DNA of 64,000 nt, taken from NCBI GenBank assembly GCA_031177685.1, contig JAPSGI010000001.1, positions 62,001 through 126,000 of the forward strand, in the 5' to 3' direction. The notes beneath the pieces were generated by a model, which worked only from the letters and a program-made list of their open reading frames with translations, ran no database searches and had not been told where the DNA came from. Of the stretch, positions 34,381-42,046 are shown piece by piece. The DNA is from Solirubrobacteraceae bacterium. Lineage in GTDB: Bacteria; Actinomycetota; Thermoleophilia; Solirubrobacterales; Solirubrobacteraceae. Position 1 is the stretch's first letter; every line of letters begins with the position of its first letter. A program made the position numbers and the translations under genes.

Positions 34381-35049
34381 TCAACTGCGTCCGGAAGGGC
34401 CTGGGACTTGGCCACGATTGATACGGCCTGCAAGAGCGCTCCGCCCGCGTTCGAGTTCGGCAGGACCCCAGTAGAGGAACTCCAAGAGTGCCTCGACGAA
34501 TCCTCTGATGAGAGGAACGTCGCCTTCTTCGACTTCGACATCGTCGTCGTGGCCGCCGATGTTGCGGAACTCCCGGACGAGATGTGCTTGATCGGCCAGA
34601 GGCTTTGGGATCGTCGCTCGCCTCTTGCCGGCCAGCTCGTCAAGCCGCGAACCGAGGTCGCCGCTCGATATGCCCTGGTCTGCGCAGACCGCCTCGAGTA
34701 GCCGTCCGGCACGCACCGCGAATGCGTCGGGTGCATGCGCAAGCTCTAGCATCGCGTTGTAGCGCTGTCCTATCCGCGGCGGAAGATCGTCGAGTTCCCG
34801 TAGCGCCGGATAGATCTGGCGGAAATCCATGTAGTCGCTGGGATCTGACCACCCATCGACGTATTGGTAGGTCGCAAGCGTTGGCTGATCGCATTGAGAA
34901 CAGCGCCGGACCTGAAGAATCCGCTGATTCGTGGTTTCCTCGATAGCGCCGCCCCCGTGCGTGATCTCCGTCGGAGCTTCCGACAACACCACGTCCTTCA
35001 CGTAGATCAGAGTCCCATCTCGACCGCAGTGTCCGCAGCGCTGAGCCAT
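34381..35049 (-). CDS. DUF4145 protein with N-terminal zinc finger
   Basis: A 222-residue protein. The N-terminus has four Cys in two CxxC pairs (RCGHCGRD and RCSQCDQ) that would bind zinc. The rest has the DUF4145 helical pattern: LEAVCADQGISSGDLGSRLD and FRNIGGHDDDVEVEEGDV. DUF4145 domains appear in restriction enzymes and phage-resistance proteins, but their role is unknown. The gene is convergent with the ATPase gene, 75 bases apart. Confidence 0.8.
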   Translation of the reverse strand: MAQRCGHCGRDGTLIYVKDVVLSEAPTEITHGGGAIEETTNQRILQVRRCSQCDQPTLATYQYVDGWSDPSDYMDFRQIYPALRELDDLPPRIGQRYNAMLELAHAPDAFAVRAGRLLEAVCADQGISSGDLGSRLDELAGKRRATIPKPLADQAHLVREFRNIGGHDDDVEVEEGDVPLIRGFVEALLEFLYWGPAELERGRSALAGRINRGQVPGPSGRS

Positions 35050-35202
35050 TCGGATTCAGTATGCATAGCTCTGCCGGATAGCGAACGTCTCCCTGGACGC
35101 GGAACAACCAGCACTCTACGTTCGCCCGACTTTCGTAGACAAGTTGGCCCCGGCAGCAGCGCGAACTGCCCCGGGGCCGTGGCACAGGAGGTATTCGCTC
35201 CC

Positions 35203-35496
35203 ATGCACGACCAGCGTAGCTGCGATGTTGCGGCTGACGAGGAGAGGGCCGACCGGGCAGTTCTGGAGCTGTTGCTGGACCCCGATGGGGTCGTGTGGTC
35301 AGACGATGAACTGGCCCGCGAGCTCGGTGATCCGCTCAGTGTGACCGACAGTCTCGCGCGACTCTACGGCGCGGGCCTGATCCATCGGTTGGAGGGCTTT
35401 GCCTTCGCTACTCGGGCCGCGGCGCGCGCCGGACGGCTCGCGCTAGACAGCGTCGCCGACGGGTGCCGACGGGTCAGTCGGATCACCCTCCACTAG
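35203..35496 (+). CDS. Winged-helix DNA-binding protein
   Basis: A 97-residue protein with ATG 35203 preceded by AGGAGGT. The sequence VLELLLDPDGVVWSDDELAR, ELGDPLSVTDSLARLYGAGL and IHRLEGFAF has the layout of a MarR/PadR-like winged helix. Short proteins of this kind are common in Thermoleophilia. The last 54 bases overlap the 3' end of the convergent integrase gene. Its target is unknown; proximity to the integrase would suit a control role. Confidence 0.75.
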   Translation: MHDQRSCDVAADEERADRAVLELLLDPDGVVWSDDELARELGDPLSVTDSLARLYGAGLIHRLEGFAFATRAAARAGRLALDSVADGCRRVSRITLH

Positions 35497-36681
35497 TGCG
35501 CGAAGCCGACCGCGCTCGCAACCGTCACGCGCCATCTCCCGCGCGTACACCCGGAGCGTCAAGCTGGGGTCGGTATGTCCCATCTGGCCCATGACATAAC
35601 GAGGGTCTCGGCCGACCGCGACGAGGAGCGACGCAAAGGTCCGGCGAAGCGAGTGAGGAGTGAGCCGGTCCGGAAGAGCTGGCTGATCCCGCTCTGCGAG
35701 CGCGCGGTTCGCGCGTTCGACGGCCCGGGCAAGGAGTCGCCGCCGGACGTTGCTCGGACTGTCCTTTCCGCCGCGGGCTGTCCCGAAGACTCGCGCTGCC
35801 GGGTCCGGCGCCCGTCGCGCCTTAAGCGCCGCTAGCTCGTCTCGAAGAAGGGGCACGAGGGTCACGGTTCGATTCCCCGCGTCGGTCTTCGAGCCGCGGA
35901 TCCGGAGCGTCCCGGCGGCGAGGCTCACGTCCTCCCACCGGAGGGAGAGCGCCTCATCGATCCGGAGCCCCGCGAGAGTCAGGGTCGCGAGGAGAACGCG
36001 GCCGTGGCCTTCCCGTAGGCGCCGCTCCCGGTCGAGTGTCTGGGCCGCGTCAAGGAGCGCCATGATCTGCTCGGCCGAGTCCAGGTAGGAGCCCTCGAAG
36101 CGCCGCGCCGCGACCCGTACATCCTCCGCCGGGTTCCTCGCGATCCGGCCGTAACGCACGGCGTCACGGAAGATCGAACGGAGCGTGGCGAGCGTCTTGT
36201 TCAGGTACGTCGCTCCGATGCGGTCCTCCCGTCGCTTCGCGGCTGCATAACGCTCGACCTCCTCGACGTCGATCGCGTCAAGCCGAAGCCCAGCGAACCA
36301 GGGGAGGAGGTGCTGATCAAGCTGGTTACGAAGGTCCGCCCGGGCGCTCTCGCTCAGCCCGTTCCCCATCCGGCCTCCGAGATCGCAGCGGCGCGCATAC
36401 CACTCTTCGGCGAAGACCCCGAAGACCGGCGACACGTCGCGGGCAGCCTCTCGCGTTGCACGCTCGCGCTGCCTCTCCGCCTTGGTCTTGTAGATCCCGA
36501 GTCGGACTCGTGCCAGGAGATCTTCCGCCGTCTGCTCGGCGTCTCGCTGAGTCATGCCCTCCCAGGATCGTCCCAGCGTCTCGTAGATCCTCTCCCCACC
36601 CAGCGTCCGGAAGCGCACGCCGTAGGTCACGCCCCGCTTCCCGCGGTTCTTGTAGATCGGGCCTGTCGCGTTCCGCCTCAT
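35443..36681 (-). CDS. int: Tyrosine-type site-specific integrase
   Basis: A 412-residue tyrosine recombinase. An N-terminal arm-binding region and a core-binding domain (about 85-190) precede the catalytic domain with Arg240 (LAGLRIDEAL), Lys265 (GSKTDAG), His343/Arg346 (PHSLRRTFAS), His369 (MGQMGHTDP) and Tyr379 (LRVYAREM). All catalytic residues are present, so it may be functional. It is 1.9 kb from the tRNA-Val end of the element and the most likely enzyme for the 46-base attachment repeats. Its start overlaps the stop of the helix-turn-helix gene (ATGA). Confidence 0.95.
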   Translation of the reverse strand: MRRNATGPIYKNRGKRGVTYGVRFRTLGGERIYETLGRSWEGMTQRDAEQTAEDLLARVRLGIYKTKAERQRERATREAARDVSPVFGVFAEEWYARRCDLGGRMGNGLSESARADLRNQLDQHLLPWFAGLRLDAIDVEEVERYAAAKRREDRIGATYLNKTLATLRSIFRDAVRYGRIARNPAEDVRVAARRFEGSYLDSAEQIMALLDAAQTLDRERRLREGHGRVLLATLTLAGLRIDEALSLRWEDVSLAAGTLRIRGSKTDAGNRTVTLVPLLRDELAALKARRAPDPAARVFGTARGGKDSPSNVRRRLLARAVERANRALAERDQPALPDRLTPHSLRRTFASLLVAVGRDPRYVMGQMGHTDPSLTLRVYAREMARDGCERGRLRALVEGDPTDPSAPVGDAV

Positions 36682-37223
36682 TGCAGCTCCCTCGGAGTCG
36701 GGCGGCGAGGGGAAGGCCGGCCAGCCGCAGCCGACTCCGGTGAGGCGGAGCTACGCTGCGAGCGCGGCGAGGACTTGTCCCTCGTCGCCGGGCCCGGGGC
36801 GTTAGCGCGCCGCCGGGCCGCTTTTGTCGATGACGGGCGTGGTTGTAGCTCGCGAACGGGCAGGGAGTCCAGCCCGTTGCCCGGAATCGACCGGCCCGGC
36901 GACGCGCATTCGCCCGCAGCTACGGGCGTTCCCCCCGCCTCTGACCTCACGCTCTCGGAGCGTCCGGTCAGCGCCGCCAGGCTGGTCGCCGGGTGGAATC
37001 GGAGGCGGGGGCGCGTCCCATCTCCCAGGCGGATCGCGGCCAGACGCTCCGCGTTACTGCGGACCCACTCCGGGGAGACGCCGAGCTGGGCCGCGAGTTC
37101 GTCCGCCGTCACGAGGCCCGCTCCGCGATCGGCGTCCTGGTGCATGGCGGCGAGGACGCGGGCCGCGACCTGCTCGGCGAGGAGCGTGACGTCGTCCGGG
37201 TGGAGTCGCGCAAGGCCGCTCAC
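36678..37223 (-). CDS. Helix-turn-helix protein (excisionase-like) coupled to the integrase
   Basis: A 181-residue protein with GTG 37223, overlapping the preceding gene's stop (GTGA) and the integrase start (ATGA). Residues about 33-75 form a helix-turn-helix (LVTADELAAQLGVSPEWVRS, then RFHPATSLAALTG), similar to excisionases and MerR-like HTH_17 domains. The C-terminal third is Ser/Pro/Arg-rich and probably disordered. A role in excision or control is inferred from the position. Confidence 0.7.
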   Translation of the reverse strand: MSGLARLHPDDVTLLAEQVAARVLAAMHQDADRGAGLVTADELAAQLGVSPEWVRSNAERLAAIRLGDGTRPRLRFHPATSLAALTGRSESVRSEAGGTPVAAGECASPGRSIPGNGLDSLPVRELQPRPSSTKAARRRANAPGPATRDKSSPRSQRSSASPESAAAGRPSPRRPTPRELQ

Positions 37224-37864
37224 GGCTGGTTCCCCGCGTCCTGGTCGCCGATCTTCGCTCCGGGCCCGGGCACGTAGAGGCGCGGGCCTTCGCGGAACCC
37301 GTCCAACGACGGGAGCGAGCCCACGTGGCGGATCGTCCCGGCGCTGGTGAACGATCGAAGTGCCCACGCGACGGGACCTGGCTTGAGACCGAGGCGCTTG
37401 GCGGCCCACCCACCGGCATAGATCGCCGGTCGGGTGTCGCCGACCGCGAGGAGGAGCCCGAAGATCAGCTCGAGATCGTCGGCCACGCGGTGGCTGACGG
37501 CTCGCGCTTGCGCCGGACGGACAAGCTCCACGAGGACCGGCTCCAACTGCCCGTTCGCGTGACGCGTGAGCAGCTCATTGGCGTCCGGGAGATCCGCCTG
37601 AACTTCAGTAACGCCAACGCCAACTCCAACTCCAACTCCAACGCTAGGTCTCGACGAGGAGGACGTAGCCGGGTTAATGAAGTTCAGACCCTCGTCATTC
37701 CGAGAGTTCGGAACGGAGCTACGCACCGGCCGCGGGTCCGCGGTCGGCGGGATTTCGGGAGTGGACGGGATCGCGCGCAGCTCCTCGGCGAACCACAAGT
37801 CCAGGTCCGAGCAGGGCCCCAACTCGCGTTCGAGCTCCCGGCGCAGCTCCTCGCGGGCCGTCAC
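37220..37864 (-). CDS. Hypothetical element protein with Gly-Val repeat
   Basis: A 214-residue protein with GTG 37864, overlapping both neighbours by four bases. The N-terminal 40 residues are helical (REELRRELERELG). The middle has a VGVGVGVGVGV run from a hexanucleotide repeat (37611-37644). The C-terminal half (about 110-200) looks like a helical or winged-helix domain (AVSHRVADDLELIFGLLLAV, then AAKRLGLKPGPVAWALRSF). It may be a replication or DNA-binding accessory, but nothing is established. Confidence 0.6.
   Translation of the reverse strand: MTAREELRRELERELGPCSDLDLWFAEELRAIPSTPEIPPTADPRPVRSSVPNSRNDEGLNFINPATSSSSRPSVGVGVGVGVGVTEVQADLPDANELLTRHANGQLEPVLVELVRPAQARAVSHRVADDLELIFGLLLAVGDTRPAIYAGGWAAKRLGLKPGPVAWALRSFTSAGTIRHVGSLPSLDGFREGPRLYVPGPGAKIGDQDAGNQP
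37611..37644. repeat. Hexanucleotide tandem repeat (ACNCCA)
   Basis: Five and two-thirds units of AC(G/T)CCA lie inside the preceding gene and encode Val-Gly alternation on the minus strand. Loss or gain of a six-base unit would keep the frame, changing only the length of the linker. Confidence 0.8.
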
Positions 37865-38373
37865 GCGAGTACCTCCGGCAGCCGGAGGGGGGCGTCAGCG
37901 CCATCGAGACGGACCGCGAGCGCGGACGCGCGCTGGCGGGCTACATGTGCGGCGTCGAGCCGCTCAGGAGCGCTTAGAGGCCGGGCGCGTCCCGGCTCGG
38001 GTTCTGATCCGCCGTCGTCCGAAGGACCTGCGCGCGTACTCGTCCGGCGCGAGCCGCGTCGCCGAACTGTGCGCCCTCCCCGTGGGGCGCGCCCTCCGCG
38101 GCGGTAGCGACACCCTCGCCGGAGTCCAGGAACAACTGTCCGACGTGACGCGAGGTTGCGCTGAGATATCGCCATCAGATTTCCCCGGGCGACGTCCCCG
38201 CCGGCGATCCGGGAGAACACCTCGTAGGCCTGTTCGACGACTTCGGGATCGACGTCCGGCACATCTAGGAGGGGTCCGAAGACCTGGAGGGCTTCCGCGG
38301 CCTGCCACCCATCGCCGGCCACCGCGAGGCTGATCACCTGTTGAAGATCGCGCTCCACGTCGCGGCACAACAT
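37861..38373 (-). CDS. Hypothetical element protein (frame uncertain in the middle)
   Basis: The frame from ATG 38373 encodes about 170 residues. The N-terminal part is convincingly coding (LCRDVERDLQQVISLAVAGD, VEQAYEVFSRIAGG), as is the end (APERLDAAHVARQRASALAV). The middle, after SQRNLASR, is Arg/Gly-rich, and the neighbouring frame there reads more like protein (FLDSGEGVATAAEGA). That would fit a frameshift or two overlapping genes. The frame extends upstream to a TTG at 38523. The stop overlaps the next gene (GTGA). Confidence 0.45.
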   Translation of the reverse strand: MLCRDVERDLQQVISLAVAGDGWQAAEALQVFGPLLDVPDVDPEVVEQAYEVFSRIAGGDVARGNLMAISQRNLASRRTVVPGLRRGCRYRRGGRAPRGGRTVRRRGSRRTSTRAGPSDDGGSEPEPGRARPLSAPERLDAAHVARQRASALAVRLDGADAPLRLPEVLA

Positions 38374-38423
38374 GCACGACGCGCCGGACAGATTCGACTT
38401 GTCCGACCCATGTGGTAAGCGGC

Positions 38424-38516
38424 TTACCGGGAGGGCGGCTCCTGGGGGATCCCCTGTGACCTTGCGGTCAACGCGATGGCGTAGGCACGGAAGAACGGGC
38501 AATCGTCGCAGGTCAT
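38424..38516 (-). CDS. 30-residue CxxC peptide
   Basis: A short frame with ATG 38516, MTCDDCPFFRAYAIALTARS, which ends at TAA 38424. The two-Cys motif suggests a half zinc site. There is no strong Shine-Dalgarno. It would be the first gene of the overlapping chain that leads to the integrase. Low confidence because of its size. Confidence 0.3.
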   Translation of the reverse strand: MTCDDCPFFRAYAIALTARSQGIPQEPPSR

Positions 38517-38599
38517 TGCCCAATAGGAGGCGCGCCTACGGTCCCTAGTGGTTCTTCCTGAAGCCGTCGAACCCGCTCAGGAGCAGGGAAATACGAAGC

Positions 38600-38645
38600 A
38601 TGGGCGCGGCTGGGTTCGAACCAGCGACCTCTCGCGTGTGAAGCG
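38600..38645. repeat. Right attachment site (46 bases, inside tRNA-Val)
   Basis: Identical to 26623-26668. It spans from the anticodon stem to the 3' end of the intact tRNA-Val gene. Integration here preserves the tRNA, as is usual for tyrosine integrases that target tRNA 3' halves. Confidence 0.9.
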
Positions 38646-38672
38646 AGCGCTCTCCCACTGAGCTACGCGCCC
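38601..38672 (-). tRNA. tRNA-Val(CAC)
   Basis: A 72-base tRNA. The acceptor stem GGGCGCG/CGCGCCC has discriminator A. The anticodon stem CTCGC/GCGAG holds the loop TTCACAC, so the anticodon is CAC (Val, GUG). The T-arm is CTGGTTCGAACCCAG. It is the integration target of the element; its 3' half is duplicated at 26623-26668. Confidence 0.95.
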
Positions 38673-38684
38673 GGGAGGACGGTC

Positions 38685-38690
38685 ATTCTA
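38685..38690 (-). promoter_or_regulatory. Possible -10 box for tRNA-Val
   Basis: TAGAAT on the minus strand, 12 bases before the tRNA 5' end, resembles a sigma-A -10 element. No good -35 is visible at 16-18 bases upstream. Confidence 0.35.
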
Positions 38691-38783
38691 GGACGCACCC
38701 GTGGGGGTGTGGGTAACGAAAGCGTCCTGTGGGGACCCTTTCGTGTGGGAAGCGAGCCCGGCGCGGGCGCCCGGGGCCGCCGC

Positions 38784-40061
38784 TTACGGCCGGACGGGCC
38801 GCCCCGCGCGACCGGGGGCGGGCAGGTACTCCTTGTTGAGCGCGCCGAGCCGGACCCGCTGCGGGTGGTCGCCGACGGGGATGCGGGCGATCTCGCGCTC
38901 GGTCTTGTAGTCGAGGACCACCACCCGGTCGTCGCCGCTGACCGACAGCCAGCACGTGCCGTCCAGGCCGTTGGTCGCCCAGTACGGCTTGCGGCCGATG
39001 TCCTCGAAGAGCTTGTGGGCGAACGTGTCGCGTCGGACGATCGCGGCGTAGTCGGACATCGTCCCGGCCACGCAGAGCTTCGTGCCCTCCGCGTTCATCG
39101 CCAGCCCGTGGTGCGCGGAGTCGAGCAGGTACTCCTCGCGCTGCATCGCCTGCGCCTCCTCGCTCACAGGCAGGCTCGCCACCCGCTCGACCGTCCCCGA
39201 CGCGACATCGAACTCGACGAAGCCGTGGTGGAACGAGATCTGCGCGTAGACCTTCTGCTCCGGCGGGTCGAGCGCCATCGGGCGCACCGCGGAGTCCATG
39301 CCCTCGTGGCCCGCCGCTTCCAGCCGCTCTCCCATGTCCCAGCGCGAGAGGACCTGCAAGGTGCTGGCGTCCACGATCTGGAATACGCGCTCGCCCTTGG
39401 TCTCGTCGCGCACGGGGTCGATCTCGTCGCGGTCGATCGGCGTGTACACGCGGCCGATGCTCGCGTGGAAGATCCGGCTGCCGTCGCGCGTGTAGTTGTT
39501 CTCGTGCGGCGAGTCGCCGGACGGGAACGCGCCGGTCGCAGCGCCGGTGGCCGTGTCGAGCCGGTGCACCTTGTTGGCGGTGGAGTCGGAGACCAGCAGG
39601 TGCGTCCCGTCGGGCGAGATCGCCATGTGGTCGGCGCGGTAGCCCTCCATGGGGAAGCGCCACACGATGCGCCCGTTCGACAGGTCGATCCCCACCACGT
39701 CGGCGAACGACGGGCGCGACACGTACACAAACCGCCCGTCGTGCGAGGTGAACATGTCGTCGGTGAACTGGTCGTTGCCCTCGCCGACCACCTGGCGAAT
39801 GCCCAGGAAGAACGCCGTCCTGTCCGGCTGCAGGAGGATCTCGCGCATCCGCTCCTCGCGGTCCGGGATCGTGTTGACGCGCCGCAGCCACCGGTAGGTC
39901 CGCGCGTCGATGATGTCCGCGGTCCCCTCCCAGTTGTTGCCCACGAACATCACGGGATGCGTGTCCGGGCGCTTGGGCGGTCCCTCCGGCCCCGCCGCCT
40001 GCGCGGCTGGCGCCGCGAGAAGCAGAACGCATACCGCCGCTGTCGTGGCGATCCCCCGCAT
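38784..40061 (-). CDS. Secreted YncE-like beta-propeller protein
   Basis: About 425 residues from ATG 40061 (an ATG nine bases upstream is also possible). There is a signal peptide (GIATTAAVCVLLLAAPAAQA). The mature protein has beta-propeller blades of the YVTN type: MFVGNNWEGTADIIDARTYR, HDGRFVYVSRPSFADVVGID, SPDGTHLLVSDSTANKVHRL and GDDRVVVLDYKTEREIARIP. Such proteins are extracellular and of unknown ligand. It ends about 110 bases from the tRNA-Val 5' end and is divergent from the inhibitor gene. Confidence 0.8.
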   Translation of the reverse strand: MRGIATTAAVCVLLLAAPAAQAAGPEGPPKRPDTHPVMFVGNNWEGTADIIDARTYRWLRRVNTIPDREERMREILLQPDRTAFFLGIRQVVGEGNDQFTDDMFTSHDGRFVYVSRPSFADVVGIDLSNGRIVWRFPMEGYRADHMAISPDGTHLLVSDSTANKVHRLDTATGAATGAFPSGDSPHENNYTRDGSRIFHASIGRVYTPIDRDEIDPVRDETKGERVFQIVDASTLQVLSRWDMGERLEAAGHEGMDSAVRPMALDPPEQKVYAQISFHHGFVEFDVASGTVERVASLPVSEEAQAMQREEYLLDSAHHGLAMNAEGTKLCVAGTMSDYAAIVRRDTFAHKLFEDIGRKPYWATNGLDGTCWLSVSGDDRVVVLDYKTEREIARIPVGDHPQRVRLGALNKEYLPAPGRAGRPVRP

Positions 40062-40119
40062 GCGCCCCAAATACTAGGACGCTCGCGCGTCCGGTGCGCC
40101 GGCCGGTAGCGTCCCCGCC

Positions 40120-40515
40120 GTGCTTGCACGCTGGCTCCTGCGCCCGGCCGTGATCGCGCTCGCCGCGTGCGGCGGCGGCGACGACGGTCCAAAGACGTTC
40201 GACGAGCCGCGCGGCTCGCTCGCGGTGAAGGTGGGGGAGGAGTTCCGGATCGCCCTCGCCGAGAACCCCTCGACCGGCTACCTGTGGCGCTTCGGGCGCC
40301 GGCCCGACCCCTCTGTCGTCCGCTACGTCGGCAGCGACTTCGAGCTCGAGGAGGGCGGGGAGGACCGCGCCGGCGCCGGGGGGACGCGCACGCTGCGCTT
40401 CCGCGCGCTGCGCCGCGGCGAGACGGCGATGGTCCTGCGCAACGTCTTCACCGGCGGCGAGCGCGGGCGGCGTCCGGTGGACGTGCGCGGGCTGCGCGTC
40501 GAGGTGACGGGCTAG
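40120..40515 (+). CDS. Chagasin-like (I42) protease inhibitor lipoprotein
   Basis: A 131-residue protein with GTG start and a lipobox (ALAAC). The I42 loops are visible: NPSTGYLWRF (the NPTTG loop), and GAGGTRTLRFRAL (the GxGG loop). A further RNVFTGG-like segment resembles the third loop. Chagasin-type proteins inhibit papain-family cysteine proteases. It may protect against external proteases. It overlaps the end of the TetR gene by four bases. Confidence 0.85.
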   Translation: MLARWLLRPAVIALAACGGGDDGPKTFDEPRGSLAVKVGEEFRIALAENPSTGYLWRFGRRPDPSVVRYVGSDFELEEGGEDRAGAGGTRTLRFRALRRGETAMVLRNVFTGGERGRRPVDVRGLRVEVTG

Positions 40516-41051
40516 CCGCCCGTCAGCCGCTCCAGCGCGAAGCGCAGCACGCGGCGGCGCTCGCGGGGGCGCAGGCCCTTGGCGTAGGCGCCCTCCACGG
40601 TCGCACGGAAGGTCTCGACGGCCACGGCGAGGTCCTCGTCCGGGACGTGGCCGCGCAGCGCGTTGCCCAGCATGCGCGACAGCAGCGCCTCCAGGTTCTC
40701 CACGAACTCCGCGACCACGGGCGACACGCGGGCCCGCTCGCTCATCGCCGACCTCAACGAGGACAGCGCCCCGAACTGGTCGGTGAACCACAGGACGCGG
40801 TCCGCGGCGGTGGCCGAGCCGCGGGGCTTGCGCGCCGCGATGTCGCGCAGCATCCGCTCCAGCGCGGCCACGAACAGGTGGTCCTTGGAGGGGAAGTACC
40901 AGTAGATCGCGTTCTGCGCGACGCCCAGCTCGCGCGCGATCGCCGCGACCGACAGCGCGTCGTAGCCGCCCTCGCTCAATCGCCGGACCGCGACCTCCAG
41001 GATCTCGGCCATCTTGGTCTCACGCTCGACCTCGCTGCGCGTACGGGGCAC
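40512..41051 (-). CDS. TetR/AcrR family transcriptional regulator
   Basis: A 179-residue protein. The N-terminal HTH includes KMAEILEVAVRRLSEGGYDA, SVAAIARELGVAQNAIYWYF and PSKDHLFVAAL, typical of TetR. The C-terminal ligand-binding domain is divergent. It is encoded back to back with the SDR gene at 41116, and a palindromic site lies in the 64-base gap, so it likely controls that gene and itself. Confidence 0.9.
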   Translation of the reverse strand: MPRTRSEVERETKMAEILEVAVRRLSEGGYDALSVAAIARELGVAQNAIYWYFPSKDHLFVAALERMLRDIAARKPRGSATAADRVLWFTDQFGALSSLRSAMSERARVSPVVAEFVENLEALLSRMLGNALRGHVPDEDLAVAVETFRATVEGAYAKGLRPRERRRVLRFALERLTGG

Positions 41052-41060
41052 TACCCGTCG

Positions 41061-41107
41061 CCCTCTTGATAGGCTCTCAACTCGGTTGGGTGCATCTCAA
41101 GAGAGGG
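41061..41107. promoter_or_regulatory. Palindromic operator between TetR and SDR genes
   Basis: CCCTCTTGA (41061-41069) is mirrored by TCAAGAGAGGG (41097-41107), with a smaller inverted repeat (CAAC/GTTG) between them. TetR regulators typically bind such palindromes in the divergent promoter. The spacing between the outer arms is long, so the inner repeat may be the true site. Confidence 0.5.
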
Positions 41108-41115
41108 AGTGTGTC

Positions 41116-42033
41116 ATGGCGGGAGTACGGATCGAGGGCGCGCGCGTCCTGCTGACGGGAGCCTCGAGCGGGATCGGCCGCGAGCTGGCCCGCGAGCTGG
41201 CCGCGAGGGGGGCGGTCCTCGCGCTCGCCGCGCGCCGCGAGCCGCTGCTGGAGAGCCTGGCGCAGGAGATCGAAGCGAGCGGCGGCGCGGCGCCGGCCGT
41301 CCTCCCGGTGGACCTGTCGCGACGGGGTGAGGCGCAAGAGCTGGCGGCCCGCGCCACCGAGGCGCTGGGACGGGTCGACGTCCTGGTCAACAACGCGGGC
41401 GGCGGCGTGGGCGGCCTCATCGCCTCGGTCGGCGACCGCGACGAGGGCCGCGAGGCCTTCGAGGTCAACCTCTGGAGCCCCCTGGCCCTGATCCGCGCCC
41501 TGGCGCCGCCGATGCAGGCGCGCGGGACGGGCGCGATCGTGAACGTCAGCTCGCTGGCGCACGTGAGCACGTGGCCGGGCTTCGGCGCCTACGCGGCGAC
41601 CAAGGGCGCGCTGACCACGGCCACCGAGACGCTCGCGCTCGAGCTGATCGACACCGGCGTCCACGTGATGCTCGTCTACCCGGGTCCGATCGACACCGCG
41701 GTACAGGGCGAGACCCGCCTGGTCCCGGGGATCGAGCGGATGATCGGGCGCGTCCCCCTCGGCGACGCCGGCGAGATGGCGCGCCGGATCGTGCGCGGCC
41801 TGGAGCGCGCTGCCGCGCGCGTCTACTACCCACGACGGGTCCGCATGGCGGACCTGTTCCCGGCGCTGGTTCGCCGCGATGGGCGGCGCCTGGCCAGGCG
41901 CACCGCGCGGGAGCTGGACCCCGAGACGCGGGCCTGGATGAGCGAGCTGGTCGTGCGCACCGGCTCCCAAGGCGACGACCTGACCCGCCAGGCCCGCGAG
42001 GAGTGGGAGCGCTCGCGGGGACGGGCCGCGTAG
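41116..42033 (+). CDS. Short-chain dehydrogenase/reductase
   Basis: A 305-residue SDR with the cofactor motif TGASSGIGRELA, NNAG (VLVNNAGGG), the catalytic Ser (NVSSLAHVS) and the YxxxK motif (YAATKG). Longer than the usual 250 because of a C-terminal extension (about 255-305) with an Arg-rich region, as in the YqjQ/DltE-like membrane-associated SDR subgroup. The substrate is unknown. Likely regulated by the divergent TetR. Confidence 0.9.
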   Translation: MAGVRIEGARVLLTGASSGIGRELARELAARGAVLALAARREPLLESLAQEIEASGGAAPAVLPVDLSRRGEAQELAARATEALGRVDVLVNNAGGGVGGLIASVGDRDEGREAFEVNLWSPLALIRALAPPMQARGTGAIVNVSSLAHVSTWPGFGAYAATKGALTTATETLALELIDTGVHVMLVYPGPIDTAVQGETRLVPGIERMIGRVPLGDAGEMARRIVRGLERAAARVYYPRRVRMADLFPALVRRDGRRLARRTARELDPETRAWMSELVVRTGSQGDDLTRQAREEWERSRGRAA

Positions 42034-42046
42034 CGCTACCCTTGCC

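Larger units (their letters stand above)
26623..38645. mobile_element. Integrated element in tRNA-Val, about 12 kb
   Basis: The segment is bounded by two perfect 46-base direct repeats that equal the 3' half of tRNA-Val. The complete tRNA is at the right end, and a tyrosine integrase gene lies 1.9 kb inside it. Internal genes are less GC-biased than the chromosome and mostly of unknown family. The stable right-hand module is an overlapping gene chain ending in the integrase. No conjugation, capsid, relaxase or transposase gene is seen, so it may be a small integrative plasmid or a satellite-like island. Whether it can still excise is unknown. Confidence 0.85.
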
